64,000 nt of DNA from Persicitalea sp038235275 (GTDB lineage: Bacteria > Bacteroidota > Bacteroidia > Cytophagales > Spirosomataceae): NCBI GenBank assembly GCA_038235275.1, contig JBBSUC010000006.1, positions 62,001 to 126,000 of the forward strand, written 5' to 3'. Under the pieces are notes generated by a model. The model searched no databases. It had not been told where the DNA came from and saw only the letters and a program-made list of their open reading frames with translations. Both the position numbers and the translations under genes were made by a program. Shown piece after piece: positions 23,712-32,497 of this stretch (within the stretch, counting starts at the first letter, position 1; every line of letters starts with the position of its first letter).

Positions 23712-25214
23712 CTACTGATGTTGCTCGCGAAGCAAGTCATTCACTGTTTTTACGGGGTTGAAGGTAATCAGTGGGACCTCCACGAAGAGCGTGTTCCAGT
23801 CGGCCATCGCGCCATTCCAGAGGCCGGGGAGTTCCTGGGCTTTGAGTTCCTGGCCGTCCTTTGATTTATTGGAAATAAAACCCGTCATCGGGTCGCGGAA
23901 CTGGCGGAGCGGATAGGTGTTGCCGTGGCGGTCCTTCATCGCGCAGACCAAATCTACGGGATTGAAGTGCGTGGCATTCTTGAAAATGGTCTCTTGGTCG
24001 GTGTCGTCCATATCCACCTGCGCTGACTCCACGATTTGCAGCGAGGAAGAGCCGTCGGCATTTTTGGCCCAGAAAGGCCCACCGCCCGGCTCACCGACGT
24101 TCTTAACCATGCCGCAAACGCGCAACGGGCGTTCCAGTTTCTTGCGGAAATAGTCGGCCTTCTTCCCGTCGTTCCAGGAATTAAATTCTTCCGGCGGTGT
24201 GACGCAGAGTTCACTTTGGAAAAACCCGTCCAGTTCGCCCAACAGTGCGGTATCCGTGCCTTGATCGAGACGGTCGAGGTAGCTGAAAATGGCGGCGCGA
24301 TAATCCAGTAACACGCCCCCGATGGCTTTCTTGTAGGTGACAGTAGTCTTTTTCAAGTGGTCGGGGACGACATTGTCCACATTTTTAATAAAAATTACGT
24401 CGGCATCCAAATCCGCCAGGTTTTCCAGCAAAGCGCCGTGACCCGCCGGGCGGAACAAAATACTACCGTCTTTTTCGCGGAAGGGCGTGTTGTCCATGTT
24501 CACGGCCACGGTGTCAGTAGCGGGCTGCTGCTCCGAGAAAGACACGAAATACTTTACGCCGTACTTGCTCTCGTAGTCCGATCGCGCCTCCACGACCAGT
24601 TTTTCAAACTTGTCGCGGTGCTCGGGCGATACCGTGAAATGCAACTGCACGCGGCCATTGGCGTTGGCGTATAAAGCGCCTTCCACCAAATGCTCTTCCA
24701 ACGGCGTACGCGCACCGTCGGGATAATTATGAAATTTCAGCAACCCTTTGGGCAGATTGCCGTAGCCCAGACCTTTTTCGGTAAGAAAATACTCAGCAAT
24801 GGCCGATTGGTCGGCGGTGGTGATGTCCTGGCCATCGGCGGCCATGACGTCCTTCAAATCCTGGTAAAAGGCGAATTTTTCCAGATTCTCGAAAAACTCC
24901 TCGACTGATTTATCTGATTTGCCCTCTTCTAAAAAAGCAAAAACCGACTTGAACATGCGGGTGGCCGCGCCGGAAGCAGGAACGAATTTGAGCAGGGATA
25001 GATCGTCTTCGTCTATTTGAAGTTCGAAGAGTCTCACCTCTTCTTCTATCTTCTCTTCTGAAAGCCGGATAATGCCATTACCGACCGTCGCCGCCTTCGA
25101 CAGACCGAGATAGGGGAAGCCATTGACGAAAAATTGGATTTGCTCCTCTACCAACGCGGGATCGGTGCCACGGTCTTTGACCTGGTTCAGGTCTTCTTCA
25201 CTTAACATTAGCAT
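23712..25214 (-). CDS. DUF4301 family protein (nucleotidyltransferase-like)
   Basis: 500 residues, the usual size for DUF4301, a family largely restricted to Bacteroidota. The segment FVPASGAATRMFK (about residues 97-109) resembles the N-terminal nucleotide-binding loop of sugar nucleotidyltransferases, and ILFRPAGHGALLENL and VIFIKNVDNVVPDHL resemble the following substrate and metal-binding parts. A sugar-1-phosphate nucleotidyltransferase-like fold is thus likely, but activity is not established for the family. Cytosolic. Convergent with the amidohydrolase gene; upstream neighbour is the helicase gene in the same direction 95 bp away. Confidence 0.85.
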   Translation of the reverse strand: MLMLSEEDLNQVKDRGTDPALVEEQIQFFVNGFPYLGLSKAATVGNGIIRLSEEKIEEEVRLFELQIDEDDLSLLKFVPASGAATRMFKSVFAFLEEGKSDKSVEEFFENLEKFAFYQDLKDVMAADGQDITTADQSAIAEYFLTEKGLGYGNLPKGLLKFHNYPDGARTPLEEHLVEGALYANANGRVQLHFTVSPEHRDKFEKLVVEARSDYESKYGVKYFVSFSEQQPATDTVAVNMDNTPFREKDGSILFRPAGHGALLENLADLDADVIFIKNVDNVVPDHLKKTTVTYKKAIGGVLLDYRAAIFSYLDRLDQGTDTALLGELDGFFQSELCVTPPEEFNSWNDGKKADYFRKKLERPLRVCGMVKNVGEPGGGPFWAKNADGSSSLQIVESAQVDMDDTDQETIFKNATHFNPVDLVCAMKDRHGNTYPLRQFRDPMTGFISNKSKDGQELKAQELPGLWNGAMADWNTLFVEVPLITFNPVKTVNDLLREQHQ

Positions 25215-25309
25215 ATTTTGAAGGTTGTTAGGGGATTGGTTTTAGGGTATTATTTTTAGGTTTATTAGGAAAGACCAAAGTTCAGAGAATTTACGGTTCT
25301 CCTAAAAAA

Positions 25310-27562
25310 CTATTCCACGATGCGTAGTTTGGCAAAACTGAGGAGCAACGTTTTTTCGCCCACGGAGTCGAACTTCACCGTTGCCTTGCGATCCGTACCG
25401 TTGATGTCCATTTTGCTCACCACGCCAAAGCCAAATTTCGGGTGTTCCACATTTTGCCCTTCTACCAAGCTTGAAGTATCGCTGGGTGTAAAGCCTTCCG
25501 AGGGCTGATGCGTGGCCAAGGGAGCGCGGGAAGGAGCAGACTTCTTTGTGATATTTTTCAGGAAACCCATCGGAGCGGGCTGCGTCTCGCGGGTGGCCAT
25601 TTCGCGGGTGGCCTTGGTCGTGTTTAGAAAGCGCTGATCCACTTCCAGCAGAAAGCGGCTGGGTTCGCACATTTTCAGGCGGCCCCACTGGTAGCGGCTT
25701 TCGGCGTAGGAGAAAGTGAGCTTCTGCTCAGCGCGCGTGATGGCCACGTAAAACAGCCGCCGCTCTTCCTCCAAATCTTGCCGGCTTTCCAGCATCATCT
25801 GGCTGGGAAAGAGGTCTTCCTCCATCCCCACGACATAGACGTGCTTGAATTCCAGTCCCTTGGCCGAGTGAATCGTCATCAGCGTCACGCGGTCGTTGTC
25901 GCCGTCCTCGTCAGGTTCGTCAGCGTTGGTCAGCAAGGCCACCGATTGCAGGAAAGTGCCAAGCGTTTTGTCCTCGTTTTCGGGATTGTCCACAAATTCC
26001 TTGACGGCGTTGAGCAATTCCTGCACGTTTTCGTAGCGCGAAAGCCCCTCCACCGTCTTGTCTTCGTACAATTCCCGCAGAATACCCGATGTTTTGGCCA
26101 CGTGCGTCGCTACCTCGAAGGCGTCCTTGCCCTGGTCGATCATGAGCATGAAACTCTTGATGAGGTAGGCGAATTTGTCGATGGACACCGCCGCGCGACC
26201 GCTCACGTACTGGTGAATGTTGCCGACCACGTCCCAAATCGACACGCTGTTCTCTGCCGCCGACACGGTGATTTTGGCTACCGTCGTGTCGCCGATGCCG
26301 CGCTTGGGCAGATTGATAATGCGCTTGAAAGCTTCCTCATCCTGCTGATTGACGATGAAGCGTAAATACGCCAGCAAATCCTTGATTTCTTTCCTTTGGT
26401 AAAAAGACAGTCCGCCCACGATGCGGTATTTGATGCCCAACCGCCGCAACGCTTCCTCGAAGGACCGGGACTGGGCATTGGTGCGATACAAAACGGCGAA
26501 GTCGTTGTTGCGAAGCCCGCCCTGCATTTTCTCCTCAAATATGGAGGCCACCACCAGGCGACCTTCCTCATTGTCGGAATTGGCCTTGATAACGTCGATG
26601 AGCGTTCCCTCCTCATTTTCGGTAAAAACCTCTTTGCGCAACTGCGCTTTATTGCGGGCAATCACCGAATTGGCCGTTTTGACGATGTTCTGCGTGGAGC
26701 GGTAGTTCTGCTCTAACTTAATGGTGCGGACCGTGGGAAAGTCCTTCTCGAAGTTGAGGATATTCTCGATATTGGCCCCGCGGAAGGCGTAAATACTTTG
26801 CGCGTCGTCGCCCACGACGCAGATGTTCTGATGTACCGCTGAGAGTTTGCGGGTAATCAGGTACTGCGACACGTTGGTGTCCTGAAACTCGTCCACCATT
26901 ACGTAGCGGAACTTGTGCTGGTACTTGTGCAGCACCTCGGGAAAATCGCGAAAAAGGACGTTGGTGTTGAACAGCAGATCGTCAAAATCCATGGCGTTGG
27001 CCTGGAAGCAGCGGACGGTGTAAGCCTTGTACAGTCGTCCAATCTCCGGCATCCGCGCCGCCTTGTCGTCGGCCTGGATAATACTATTGTTCAGATAATC
27101 ATCCGCCGACACCAGGCGGTTCTTGGCCCCCGAAATGCGGTTGAAGACTGCGTTGGCCTTGTAAACTTTGTCGTCGAGGTTAAACTCCTTAATAATGCTG
27201 CGCAGCAGCGACTTGGAGTCGTCGGTGTCGTAAATGGAAAAATTGCTGGTGTAGCCCAGGTACTTTGCCTCGATGCGCAGGATTTTGGCAAACACCGAGT
27301 GGAAGGTGCCCATCCAGATGTTGCGGGCCTCGTAGCCGACGCTCGTCTCGATGCGGTGGCGCATCTCGGCGGCGGCTTTATTGGTAAAGGTAAGCGAAAG
27401 GATGCGGAACGGATCGACGCCGTTTTCGATAAGGTGGGAGATCCGAAAAGTCAGCACACGGGTTTTGCCCGAACCCGCCCCGGCAATAATCATGAGCGGC
27501 CCCTCGCCGTGCATCACTGCCTGGCGCTGGGGCTCGTTCAAACTCGATAAGTAATCAGTCAT
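25310..27562 (-). CDS. pcrA: ATP-dependent DNA helicase PcrA/UvrD
   Basis: 750 residues, superfamily 1A 3'-5' helicase used in repair and replication conflict resolution. All motifs are visible: Q-motif LNEPQRQAV, Walker A GAGSGKT (28-34), Walker B VDEFQDTN, GDDAQSIYAFRGA, LEQNYRSTQNI, VTLMTIHSAKGLEFKHV and EEERRLFYVAITRA. The C-terminal 50 residues (GQNVEHPKFGFGVV to the end) form the Tudor-like domain that in PcrA contacts RNA polymerase. Single start at ATG 27562. A heptamer repeat pair lies just upstream (27591-27652). Confidence 0.96.
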   Translation of the reverse strand: MTDYLSSLNEPQRQAVMHGEGPLMIIAGAGSGKTRVLTFRISHLIENGVDPFRILSLTFTNKAAAEMRHRIETSVGYEARNIWMGTFHSVFAKILRIEAKYLGYTSNFSIYDTDDSKSLLRSIIKEFNLDDKVYKANAVFNRISGAKNRLVSADDYLNNSIIQADDKAARMPEIGRLYKAYTVRCFQANAMDFDDLLFNTNVLFRDFPEVLHKYQHKFRYVMVDEFQDTNVSQYLITRKLSAVHQNICVVGDDAQSIYAFRGANIENILNFEKDFPTVRTIKLEQNYRSTQNIVKTANSVIARNKAQLRKEVFTENEEGTLIDVIKANSDNEEGRLVVASIFEEKMQGGLRNNDFAVLYRTNAQSRSFEEALRRLGIKYRIVGGLSFYQRKEIKDLLAYLRFIVNQQDEEAFKRIINLPKRGIGDTTVAKITVSAAENSVSIWDVVGNIHQYVSGRAAVSIDKFAYLIKSFMLMIDQGKDAFEVATHVAKTSGILRELYEDKTVEGLSRYENVQELLNAVKEFVDNPENEDKTLGTFLQSVALLTNADEPDEDGDNDRVTLMTIHSAKGLEFKHVYVVGMEEDLFPSQMMLESRQDLEEERRLFYVAITRAEQKLTFSYAESRYQWGRLKMCEPSRFLLEVDQRFLNTTKATREMATRETQPAPMGFLKNITKKSAPSRAPLATHQPSEGFTPSDTSSLVEGQNVEHPKFGFGVVSKMDINGTDRKATVKFDSVGEKTLLLSFAKLRIVE

Positions 27563-27590
27563 GGTGTTTTTTCTGAACTTCGACGTCTAT

Positions 27591-27652
27591 AAGCAATAGG
27601 CTGTAAGCTGTAGGCTAATCTAAAAAAGCCTATTGCCTACAGCCTATTGCTT
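27591..27652. repeat. Inverted pair of heptamer arrays (AGCAATA/GGCTGTA)
   Basis: Left units: AGCAATA (27592-27598), GGCTGTA (27599-27605), AGCTGTA (27606-27612), GGCTAAT (27613-27619). Right units, plus strand: TATTGCC (27631-27637), TACAGCC (27638-27644), TATTGCT (27645-27651), which on the minus strand read AGCAATA, GGCTGTA, GGCAATA. The two arrays face inwards with about 11 bases between them, so they can fold as a hairpin with an outer 15-bp perfect stem. It lies between the helicase start and the end of the S24 regulator gene. Confidence 0.75.
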
Positions 27653-27697
27653 TTCCCAAAAACCAAAGTTAGGAAAAAAAGTCAGCCCGCTCGCGGC

Positions 27698-28393
27698 TTA
27701 TTCCACGGGAGCACTCACAATATTGGCTACGCGCCAGATGCCGCGAATTTCGTTGGAAGGCACCGTCACGCTGCCACCCATGGGGTTGTCCGAGTGTAGG
27801 GTGAGGTAGTGTTTTGTCAAAAGGTCGTTCTCGCGGATGCGCTTCACGACGAAGAAATCACGATAAATGACCGCAAATACCCCGCCCGACTGGTAAATCC
27901 AATCGCCCGCGTCCACAGGAACGGCCAGGATGCGGGCTCCGTGGACGAGTTGTGGACTCATGCTGTTGCCCGACACTTCCAGCACTACGGGTTCTTTGAG
28001 GTTTTTTACCAAATCCTTACTGACCGTACACGAATCCAGATCCTCAAAACGGTAGCCCTCACCATAGCTTTCCACAAAACTGGCGTGAAACTTCACGGGA
28101 ACGAATGGCACCTCCACATAGTCGGTATCCTCGGGGCTGATGTAGGCATTAGAATAGCCTCCCTCGGCAAGAACCGGACCTTCACCGCGCAAAAGAAAGT
28201 CGGAACGGATCTGCGGATAATGGTTCAGGATACCGATGATCGTGTCGTAAGAAGGCTTGGCCCGACCGCTCAGAATATTATAAAACTTAGATGAATTTTC
28301 GTCCAAGTCTTTGGCTATCTGATAGATGGTAATACCCAAAGCATCGAACACCTGCTTGAGGCGGTCTTGGATGGAGGTCTCGGAGTCTTTCAT
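27698..28393 (-). CDS. HTH/S24-domain transcriptional regulator (LexA/CI-like)
   Basis: 231 residues: N-terminal helix-turn-helix (about 8-60; ITIYQIAKDLDENSSKFYNILSG) and C-terminal S24 peptidase-like domain with the serine S144 (SGNSMSPQLVHG) and lysine K184 (FVVKRI) of the catalytic dyad. No Ala-Gly or Cys-Gly cleavage site is visible in the linker (residues 65-135), so self-cleavage as in LexA is uncertain. It is divergent from a Y-family polymerase gene, and two copies of an AATATATATT palindrome lie in the shared 112-bp spacer. It is likely an autoregulator that also controls the polymerase, in a damage-response-like pair (inference). Confidence 0.9.
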   Translation of the reverse strand: MKDSETSIQDRLKQVFDALGITIYQIAKDLDENSSKFYNILSGRAKPSYDTIIGILNHYPQIRSDFLLRGEGPVLAEGGYSNAYISPEDTDYVEVPFVPVKFHASFVESYGEGYRFEDLDSCTVSKDLVKNLKEPVVLEVSGNSMSPQLVHGARILAVPVDAGDWIYQSGGVFAVIYRDFFVVKRIRENDLLTKHYLTLHSDNPMGGSVTVPSNEIRGIWRVANIVSAPVE

Positions 28394-28398
28394 TTTGA

Positions 28399-28410
28399 AA
28401 ATATATATTT
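28399..28410. promoter_or_regulatory. Candidate operator 1 (AAATATATATTT)
   Basis: A 12-bp perfect palindrome that ends 6 bases from the start codon of the S24 regulator, where it would overlap its ribosome-binding region. It shares the core AATATATATT with the palindrome at 28473-28486. Confidence 0.5.
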
Positions 28411-28431
28411 GATATGTATGCTATTGTATGG

Positions 28432-28439
28432 CAAAAGTA
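28432..28439 (-). promoter_or_regulatory. -7 promoter element of the S24 regulator gene
   Basis: On the minus strand TACTTTTG matches TAnnTTTG and lies 39 bases upstream of the start codon, between the two candidate operators. Confidence 0.5.
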
Positions 28440-28472
28440 AAATACATTTATGACATAAAAGTACGAATTCTT

Positions 28473-28486
28473 GGAATATATATTCC
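28473..28486. promoter_or_regulatory. Candidate operator 2 (GGAATATATATTCC)
   Basis: A 14-bp perfect palindrome, extended by TTGG and CCAA on the sides, 19 bases upstream of the Y-family polymerase start. Shared core with the palindrome at 28399-28410. Confidence 0.5.
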
Positions 28487-28505
28487 CAAAAGACACTAAA
28501 AATTT

Positions 28506-29774
28506 ATGAATCACGCTCATCCCCACACCGAACCCACCGTCCTTTTCGTGGACATGAATAGCTTTTTTGCCAGTTGCGAGCAGCAGGTCAACTATTGGCT
28601 GCGGGGGCGCCCCGTCGCAGTTTGCGTCTATACTGGTAAATCCGGCTGCGTGATTGCTCCTTCCATCGAGGCCAAGGAGCGGGGCGTACGACTGGGGATG
28701 CGACTCGACGAGGCCATGCGCATTTGTCCCGATCTGGTTCCGGTAGAAACCACGCCCGCCCGTTACCGCCACTTTCATCTCAAAATCATGGACGTGCTGC
28801 GTGGCTACTCGCCTGACGTCATCCCACGCAGCATCGACGAGGCCGTGGTGGACCTCACGCGCCATCGGCTTATGTACAAGGATACGGTCGCCGTGGCGCG
28901 ACAGATAAAGGTCTCCATAAAAAAAGAAGCGGGCGACTGGCTGCGCTGCTCGATCGGCGTAGCTCCCAATGCGTTCCTGGCTAAGCTGGCTTCCAACTTG
29001 CAAAAGCCCGATGGGCTGACGGTCATCATTCCCGACACCATCGACGACATCCTAAGTCACCTCACGCTTACTGATCTGCCCGGCATCGCCAGCCGCATGG
29101 CGCTGCGCCTACAGCAGGGGGGAATCATGACGCCGTTGCAGCTGCGCTACGCTTCGCCCGAAAAACTCCGGCTGGTTTTTAAGAGCCTGGTGGGTTTGCA
29201 GTGGCACTATCGTCTCAATTTTGGCGGCGAAATGGACCTCCGCGAACAGATCGGCTACAAAAGTATGCAAGCCATGCGGACGCTTTCGACCAGGCAACGC
29301 GCCTCCTTCGAGTCGCTGGATGCAATTTTCATGGGTCTATGTTTGAAACTGGAAGGACGAATGGTGAAGCAGCAAGTTTATTGCCGTGTGGCAGTGTTCA
29401 CGGCGCGGTACTACGATCTTTCGTACCAGTACGAGACGCAGCTACGCTTTCCGACACCCGTACAGGATGGCATAGAACTCTACCAGGTGCTGAGCCAGCG
29501 CATGGAACAATTTGCCCGCCAGCAAGCCTGCGAACCCGTTTTAAATGGCAAGATGCGCCGGATCAGCGTAGGAGTAAATGATTTCGTCCCGGCAGAAATG
29601 ATCCAATACCACCTTTTCGATGGCCAGCAACGGCGTGATAAGCTGAGGAAGGTATTTTATGAGATAAAGGAAGAATTCGGAAAAGACAAGATTGTGCGAG
29701 CCACCGAACTTCGGAGCGAACCGCTACTAAGGGATGTGATCGGCTTTGGTTCTATAAGGGATATTGAAGAATGA
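28506..29774 (+). CDS. Y-family DNA polymerase (UmuC/DinB-like)
   Basis: 422 residues. Translesion polymerase active-site residues are all there: D16 in FVDMNSFFASCEQ, and D111-E112 in RSIDEAVVD. Nucleotide-binding and helix-hairpin-helix parts follow (GVAPNAFLAKLASNLQKPDGL, DLPGIASRM), then the little-finger domain. Near the end QYHLF (367-371) fits the QxxLF sliding-clamp-binding motif, and a UmuC-like basic tail follows. The length and clamp motif placement are closer to UmuC than to short DinB. Divergent from the S24 regulator. The ribosome site is weak. Confidence 0.92.
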   Translation: MNHAHPHTEPTVLFVDMNSFFASCEQQVNYWLRGRPVAVCVYTGKSGCVIAPSIEAKERGVRLGMRLDEAMRICPDLVPVETTPARYRHFHLKIMDVLRGYSPDVIPRSIDEAVVDLTRHRLMYKDTVAVARQIKVSIKKEAGDWLRCSIGVAPNAFLAKLASNLQKPDGLTVIIPDTIDDILSHLTLTDLPGIASRMALRLQQGGIMTPLQLRYASPEKLRLVFKSLVGLQWHYRLNFGGEMDLREQIGYKSMQAMRTLSTRQRASFESLDAIFMGLCLKLEGRMVKQQVYCRVAVFTARYYDLSYQYETQLRFPTPVQDGIELYQVLSQRMEQFARQQACEPVLNGKMRRISVGVNDFVPAEMIQYHLFDGQQRRDKLRKVFYEIKEEFGKDKIVRATELRSEPLLRDVIGFGSIRDIEE

Positions 29775-29956
29775 TGAACCAGCGGGGTGTATGAGACGAG
29801 TATAAAGAGGGTGCTGCTTGGCTTTATGATTTTTCGAGGGAATAAGAATCATTAGAAATGCCTCACTTCCGAATAAAATTTGTTTTTGTTAAGGCAAGGC
29901 TCTATTTTTCGGCCTTCGTTTTCTAGAAAAGTGATTCAAACTAAATGAATAAGTTA

Positions 29957-29979
29957 GAAAAAGTACAAAATACTTTTTC
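29957..29979. repeat. Inverted repeat in the AT-rich spacer before exbB
   Basis: GAAAAAGTA (29957-29965) pairs with TACTTTTTC (29971-29979) around five bases. The gene-free stretch 29775-30265 (491 bp) is strongly AT-rich and holds this hairpin and, nearer its right end, the promoter of the exbB operon. Nothing else was recognised. Confidence 0.55.
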
Positions 29980-30112
29980 AGGAGAACATCTAGAAGCCTT
30001 CTTTTTCAGTAACTAGACAAGAAAATGTGTAATTATTACTTCAACATGATATTAGTATAATTATATTTGATGTAGCGGTTTTTAAAAAAAATCAAAAAAA
30101 CTAAATTTTGTC

Positions 30113-30146
30113 TTGCGGAATATTAAAAGGAAATCCCATACTTTTG
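30113..30146 (+). promoter_or_regulatory. Promoter of the ExbB-ExbD-TonB operon
   Basis: TTG at 30113-30115 and TACTTTTG at 30139-30146, spaced 23 bp: both elements of the Bacteroidota housekeeping promoter (TTG, then TAnnTTTG). This leaves a leader of about 110 bases before the ATG at 30266. Confidence 0.6.
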
Positions 30147-30265
30147 CCTTGTCCATTGTTTCACCTTTAAATCGGAAGATTGTTTTACCAAAAACCTTTT
30201 ATTCAAAATTTTTTAATCTAATCAGTAACCAAAACCTCAATTAACTCTTTAAAAAAGCAAGTCTA

Positions 30266-31105
30266 ATGGAAAAGAAAGCTACGACCCCGGCACCAAAAGC
30301 TGCCGCAGCCCCCAAAGCGAAAGGAAAAGGTGGAGTGTTGAACCCGGCCTGGGTCATTCCTCTGCTGTTTGTCATTGCCCTGTTGATCTATATCTACGTG
30401 TTGGGTTCTCCCGACCACTTTATCGATGGTGATCACGAAAAAGGGCCCAAACCCGGCGATTACTACGGTATCGTATATAAAGGAGGACCCATCGTGCCGA
30501 TTCTGATGACCTGCTTTCTGATCGTGTTAGTATACACCATCGAACGCCTGATCACGTTGAGCAAGGCCAGCGGAACTTCTGATGTGAACGCTTTTGTTCG
30601 CAAAGTACGGAGCCTGCTGGACCGTAACCAGGTCGATGAGGCCATCCGCGAGTGCGATAAGCAAAAAGGATCAGTTGGCAACGTAATCCGCACGGGATTG
30701 GAGAAGTATAAGATGCTCACCACCGACACGGTGCTGGATAAGGAACAGAAGATGGCTGCTCTCTCAAAAGAAATTGAGGAAGCCACGACGCTCGAAATGC
30801 CTATGCTGCAAAAGAACCTGACGATTATCGCTACGCTAGCTTCAGCTTCTACGCTGATCGCCCTGCTTGGAACGGTAATAGGAATGATCAAGGCGTTCGC
30901 TGCCCTGGGTGCTTCCGGTTCGCCTGACTCGGCTGCCCTGGCAACGGGTATCTCCGAGGCCTTGATTAACACGGGCCTGGGTATCGGTACCGCCGCTATC
31001 GCGACGATCTCCTACGCTTACCTGAACAGCAAGGTAGACGACCTGACGTACAGCATCGACGAAATCAGCATGAGCATTCAGCAAAATTTTGCCGCTCACT
31101 ATTGA
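30266..31105 (+). CDS. exbB: ExbB/TolQ/MotA-family proton channel
   Basis: 279 residues. After a Lys/Ala/Pro-rich cytoplasmic start come hydrophobic segments at about 30-48 (VIPLLFVIALLIYIYVLG), 77-93, 175-205 and 222-248. The last two (LASASTLIALLGTVIGMIKAF and the GISEALINTGLGIGTAAIA segment) are the conserved ExbB/TolQ pore helices. With ExbD it uses the proton gradient to drive TonB. First gene of a seven-gene set; followed by an intercistronic hairpin before the first exbD. Confidence 0.94.
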   Translation: MEKKATTPAPKAAAAPKAKGKGGVLNPAWVIPLLFVIALLIYIYVLGSPDHFIDGDHEKGPKPGDYYGIVYKGGPIVPILMTCFLIVLVYTIERLITLSKASGTSDVNAFVRKVRSLLDRNQVDEAIRECDKQKGSVGNVIRTGLEKYKMLTTDTVLDKEQKMAALSKEIEEATTLEMPMLQKNLTIIATLASASTLIALLGTVIGMIKAFAALGASGSPDSAALATGISEALINTGLGIGTAAIATISYAYLNSKVDDLTYSIDEISMSIQQNFAAHY

Positions 31106-31108
31106 TTG

Positions 31109-31144
31109 ATTTTCAGGCGGTTCTTTCCTGAGCCGCCTGAAAAT
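31109..31144 (+). other. Intercistronic hairpin between exbB and exbD
   Basis: A 12-bp stem (31109-31120 with 31133-31144; ATTTTCAGGCGG) with a 12-base loop, starting 3 bases after the exbB stop. Only a short, broken T-rich run follows, so it may be a partial terminator or an RNA-stabilising element that makes ExbB more abundant than ExbD, in line with the 5:2 subunit ratio known for the complex. The role is inferred. Confidence 0.65.
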
Positions 31145-31209
31145 TATTTTCTTTCGTAAAATAATCAATAGTATTGTTTCGTTAATATTAAAAAAACTTA
31201 TACATTGCC

Positions 31210-31830
31210 ATGGCAAAAGTAAGACCAAAGAAGCATCCGCCTACGACAGACATGACGGCAATGACCGATGTAGCGTTCCTGTTACTGACGTTCTTTATCA
31301 TGACCGCTACGTTCAAATCGCAGGAGGCCGCCGAGATTGACACACCGTCGTCTATCTCCGCCATCAAGGTACCCGATGACAATATCATGATGATAAGCAT
31401 CGGCAACGACGGTGAGGTGTTCTTCGGCGTGGACGCCCAGCCTGACCGCATTAGAATGTTGGAAAACATTGCTGAAACGAAAGGCCTGACGTTCACAGAC
31501 GCGCAGAAGCAGAAGTTTTCCTATCAGGCAAGCTTTGGCTTTCCGCTGGCGCAACTGAAAGGATGGCTCGACCTGCCCGGCCCCGAGATGGGTTTAGTGA
31601 AGCAGCCGGGCGTCCCGACGGACTCGACTGGGGTGAGTGAACTGGCCGACTGGGTGTACGCCGCCCGGAAAGCGAATTCTCAGCTTCGCATCGCGATCAA
31701 GGGCGACAATGCGGCGAAGTTCCCGACGTTTAAGAACGTGTTGGCGAATCTGCAATCGCAGAACATCAACAAATTCAACCTGATCACCGATTCCGAAGAA
31801 CCACCCGCTGGCTGGCGTTCGGATAATTAG
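31210..31830 (+). CDS. exbD: ExbD/TolR-family biopolymer transporter (1)
   Basis: 206 residues: a basic N-terminus, one transmembrane helix carrying the essential aspartate (MTDVAFLLLTFFIMTATF, D about residue 19), and a periplasmic domain longer than usual (about 170 residues) with an insert between the two halves of the fold. The helix and the C-terminal FPTFKNVLANLQSQNINKFNLIT strand mark it as ExbD. Second gene of the operon. The Bacteroidota arrangement of two ExbD paralogues is seen again here. Confidence 0.93.
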   Translation: MAKVRPKKHPPTTDMTAMTDVAFLLLTFFIMTATFKSQEAAEIDTPSSISAIKVPDDNIMMISIGNDGEVFFGVDAQPDRIRMLENIAETKGLTFTDAQKQKFSYQASFGFPLAQLKGWLDLPGPEMGLVKQPGVPTDSTGVSELADWVYAARKANSQLRIAIKGDNAAKFPTFKNVLANLQSQNINKFNLITDSEEPPAGWRSDN

Positions 31831-31871
31831 AAATCTGTAAACGACTTAGTTTACCCTAAACAATAAAAGCG

Positions 31872-32462
31872 ATGGCAGAAATAGTAGAATCGGGTGGTAA
31901 AGGCAAAGGTGACGGTAAGGTAAGGGCCAAAAAGATGTCCACTCGCGTGGACATGACCCCGATGGTGGATTTGGGCTTCCTGCTAATTACCTTCTTTATG
32001 CTGGCCACGACCCTTAGCAAGCCGACTTCCATGACCCTTACGGTTCCCGATAAGGATGAGGATAAGAAGGAAATCGAAACCGAGCCTTTAAAGGCATCCA
32101 AAGTTTTGACCGTATTTCTGGGACGCAACGACGATGTGTTCTTGCTGGACGGTATAGCAGCGGACGATGACAAGGCACCAGACGAACTCAAAAAAGTTCG
32201 CTTCGGTACAGAATTGCGGGATGCGATCTTCAAATCCCAGAAGCGTATCAATTCCCAGAACGAAAAGGATGCCGAAGGTAACCTACCCTTTGTGGTGGTT
32301 ATTAAGCCGACAGTAGTATCCACTTATAAAAATGTGGTGGATATTCTGGACGAAATGGCCATCACCAAAACCAAGCGGTACGCGATGGTGGACTTTCTCT
32401 CACCCACGGAGATAAAGCTTTTGGGCGACCGAATCACGCCGCAACCAGAAGATAAGCAATAG
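31872..32462 (+). CDS. ExbD/TolR-family biopolymer transporter (2)
   Basis: 196 residues: a transmembrane helix with the aspartate in DMTPMVDLGFLLITFFML, then a periplasmic domain. It differs from the first ExbD in most of its soluble part, so the two probably form a hetero-assembly or serve different partners. 42 bp from the gene before and 35 bp to the tonB-like gene. Confidence 0.92.
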   Translation: MAEIVESGGKGKGDGKVRAKKMSTRVDMTPMVDLGFLLITFFMLATTLSKPTSMTLTVPDKDEDKKEIETEPLKASKVLTVFLGRNDDVFLLDGIAADDDKAPDELKKVRFGTELRDAIFKSQKRINSQNEKDAEGNLPFVVVIKPTVVSTYKNVVDILDEMAITKTKRYAMVDFLSPTEIKLLGDRITPQPEDKQ

Positions 32463-32497
32463 TTTAACTTTTATTCAATTAATTTAATACAAACGCC

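Noticed and set aside
27698..29774. Prophage boundary, suggested by the CI-like S24 regulator
   Set aside because: No integrase, structural or replication gene of phage type nearby; the neighbours are chromosomal (helicase, ExbB).
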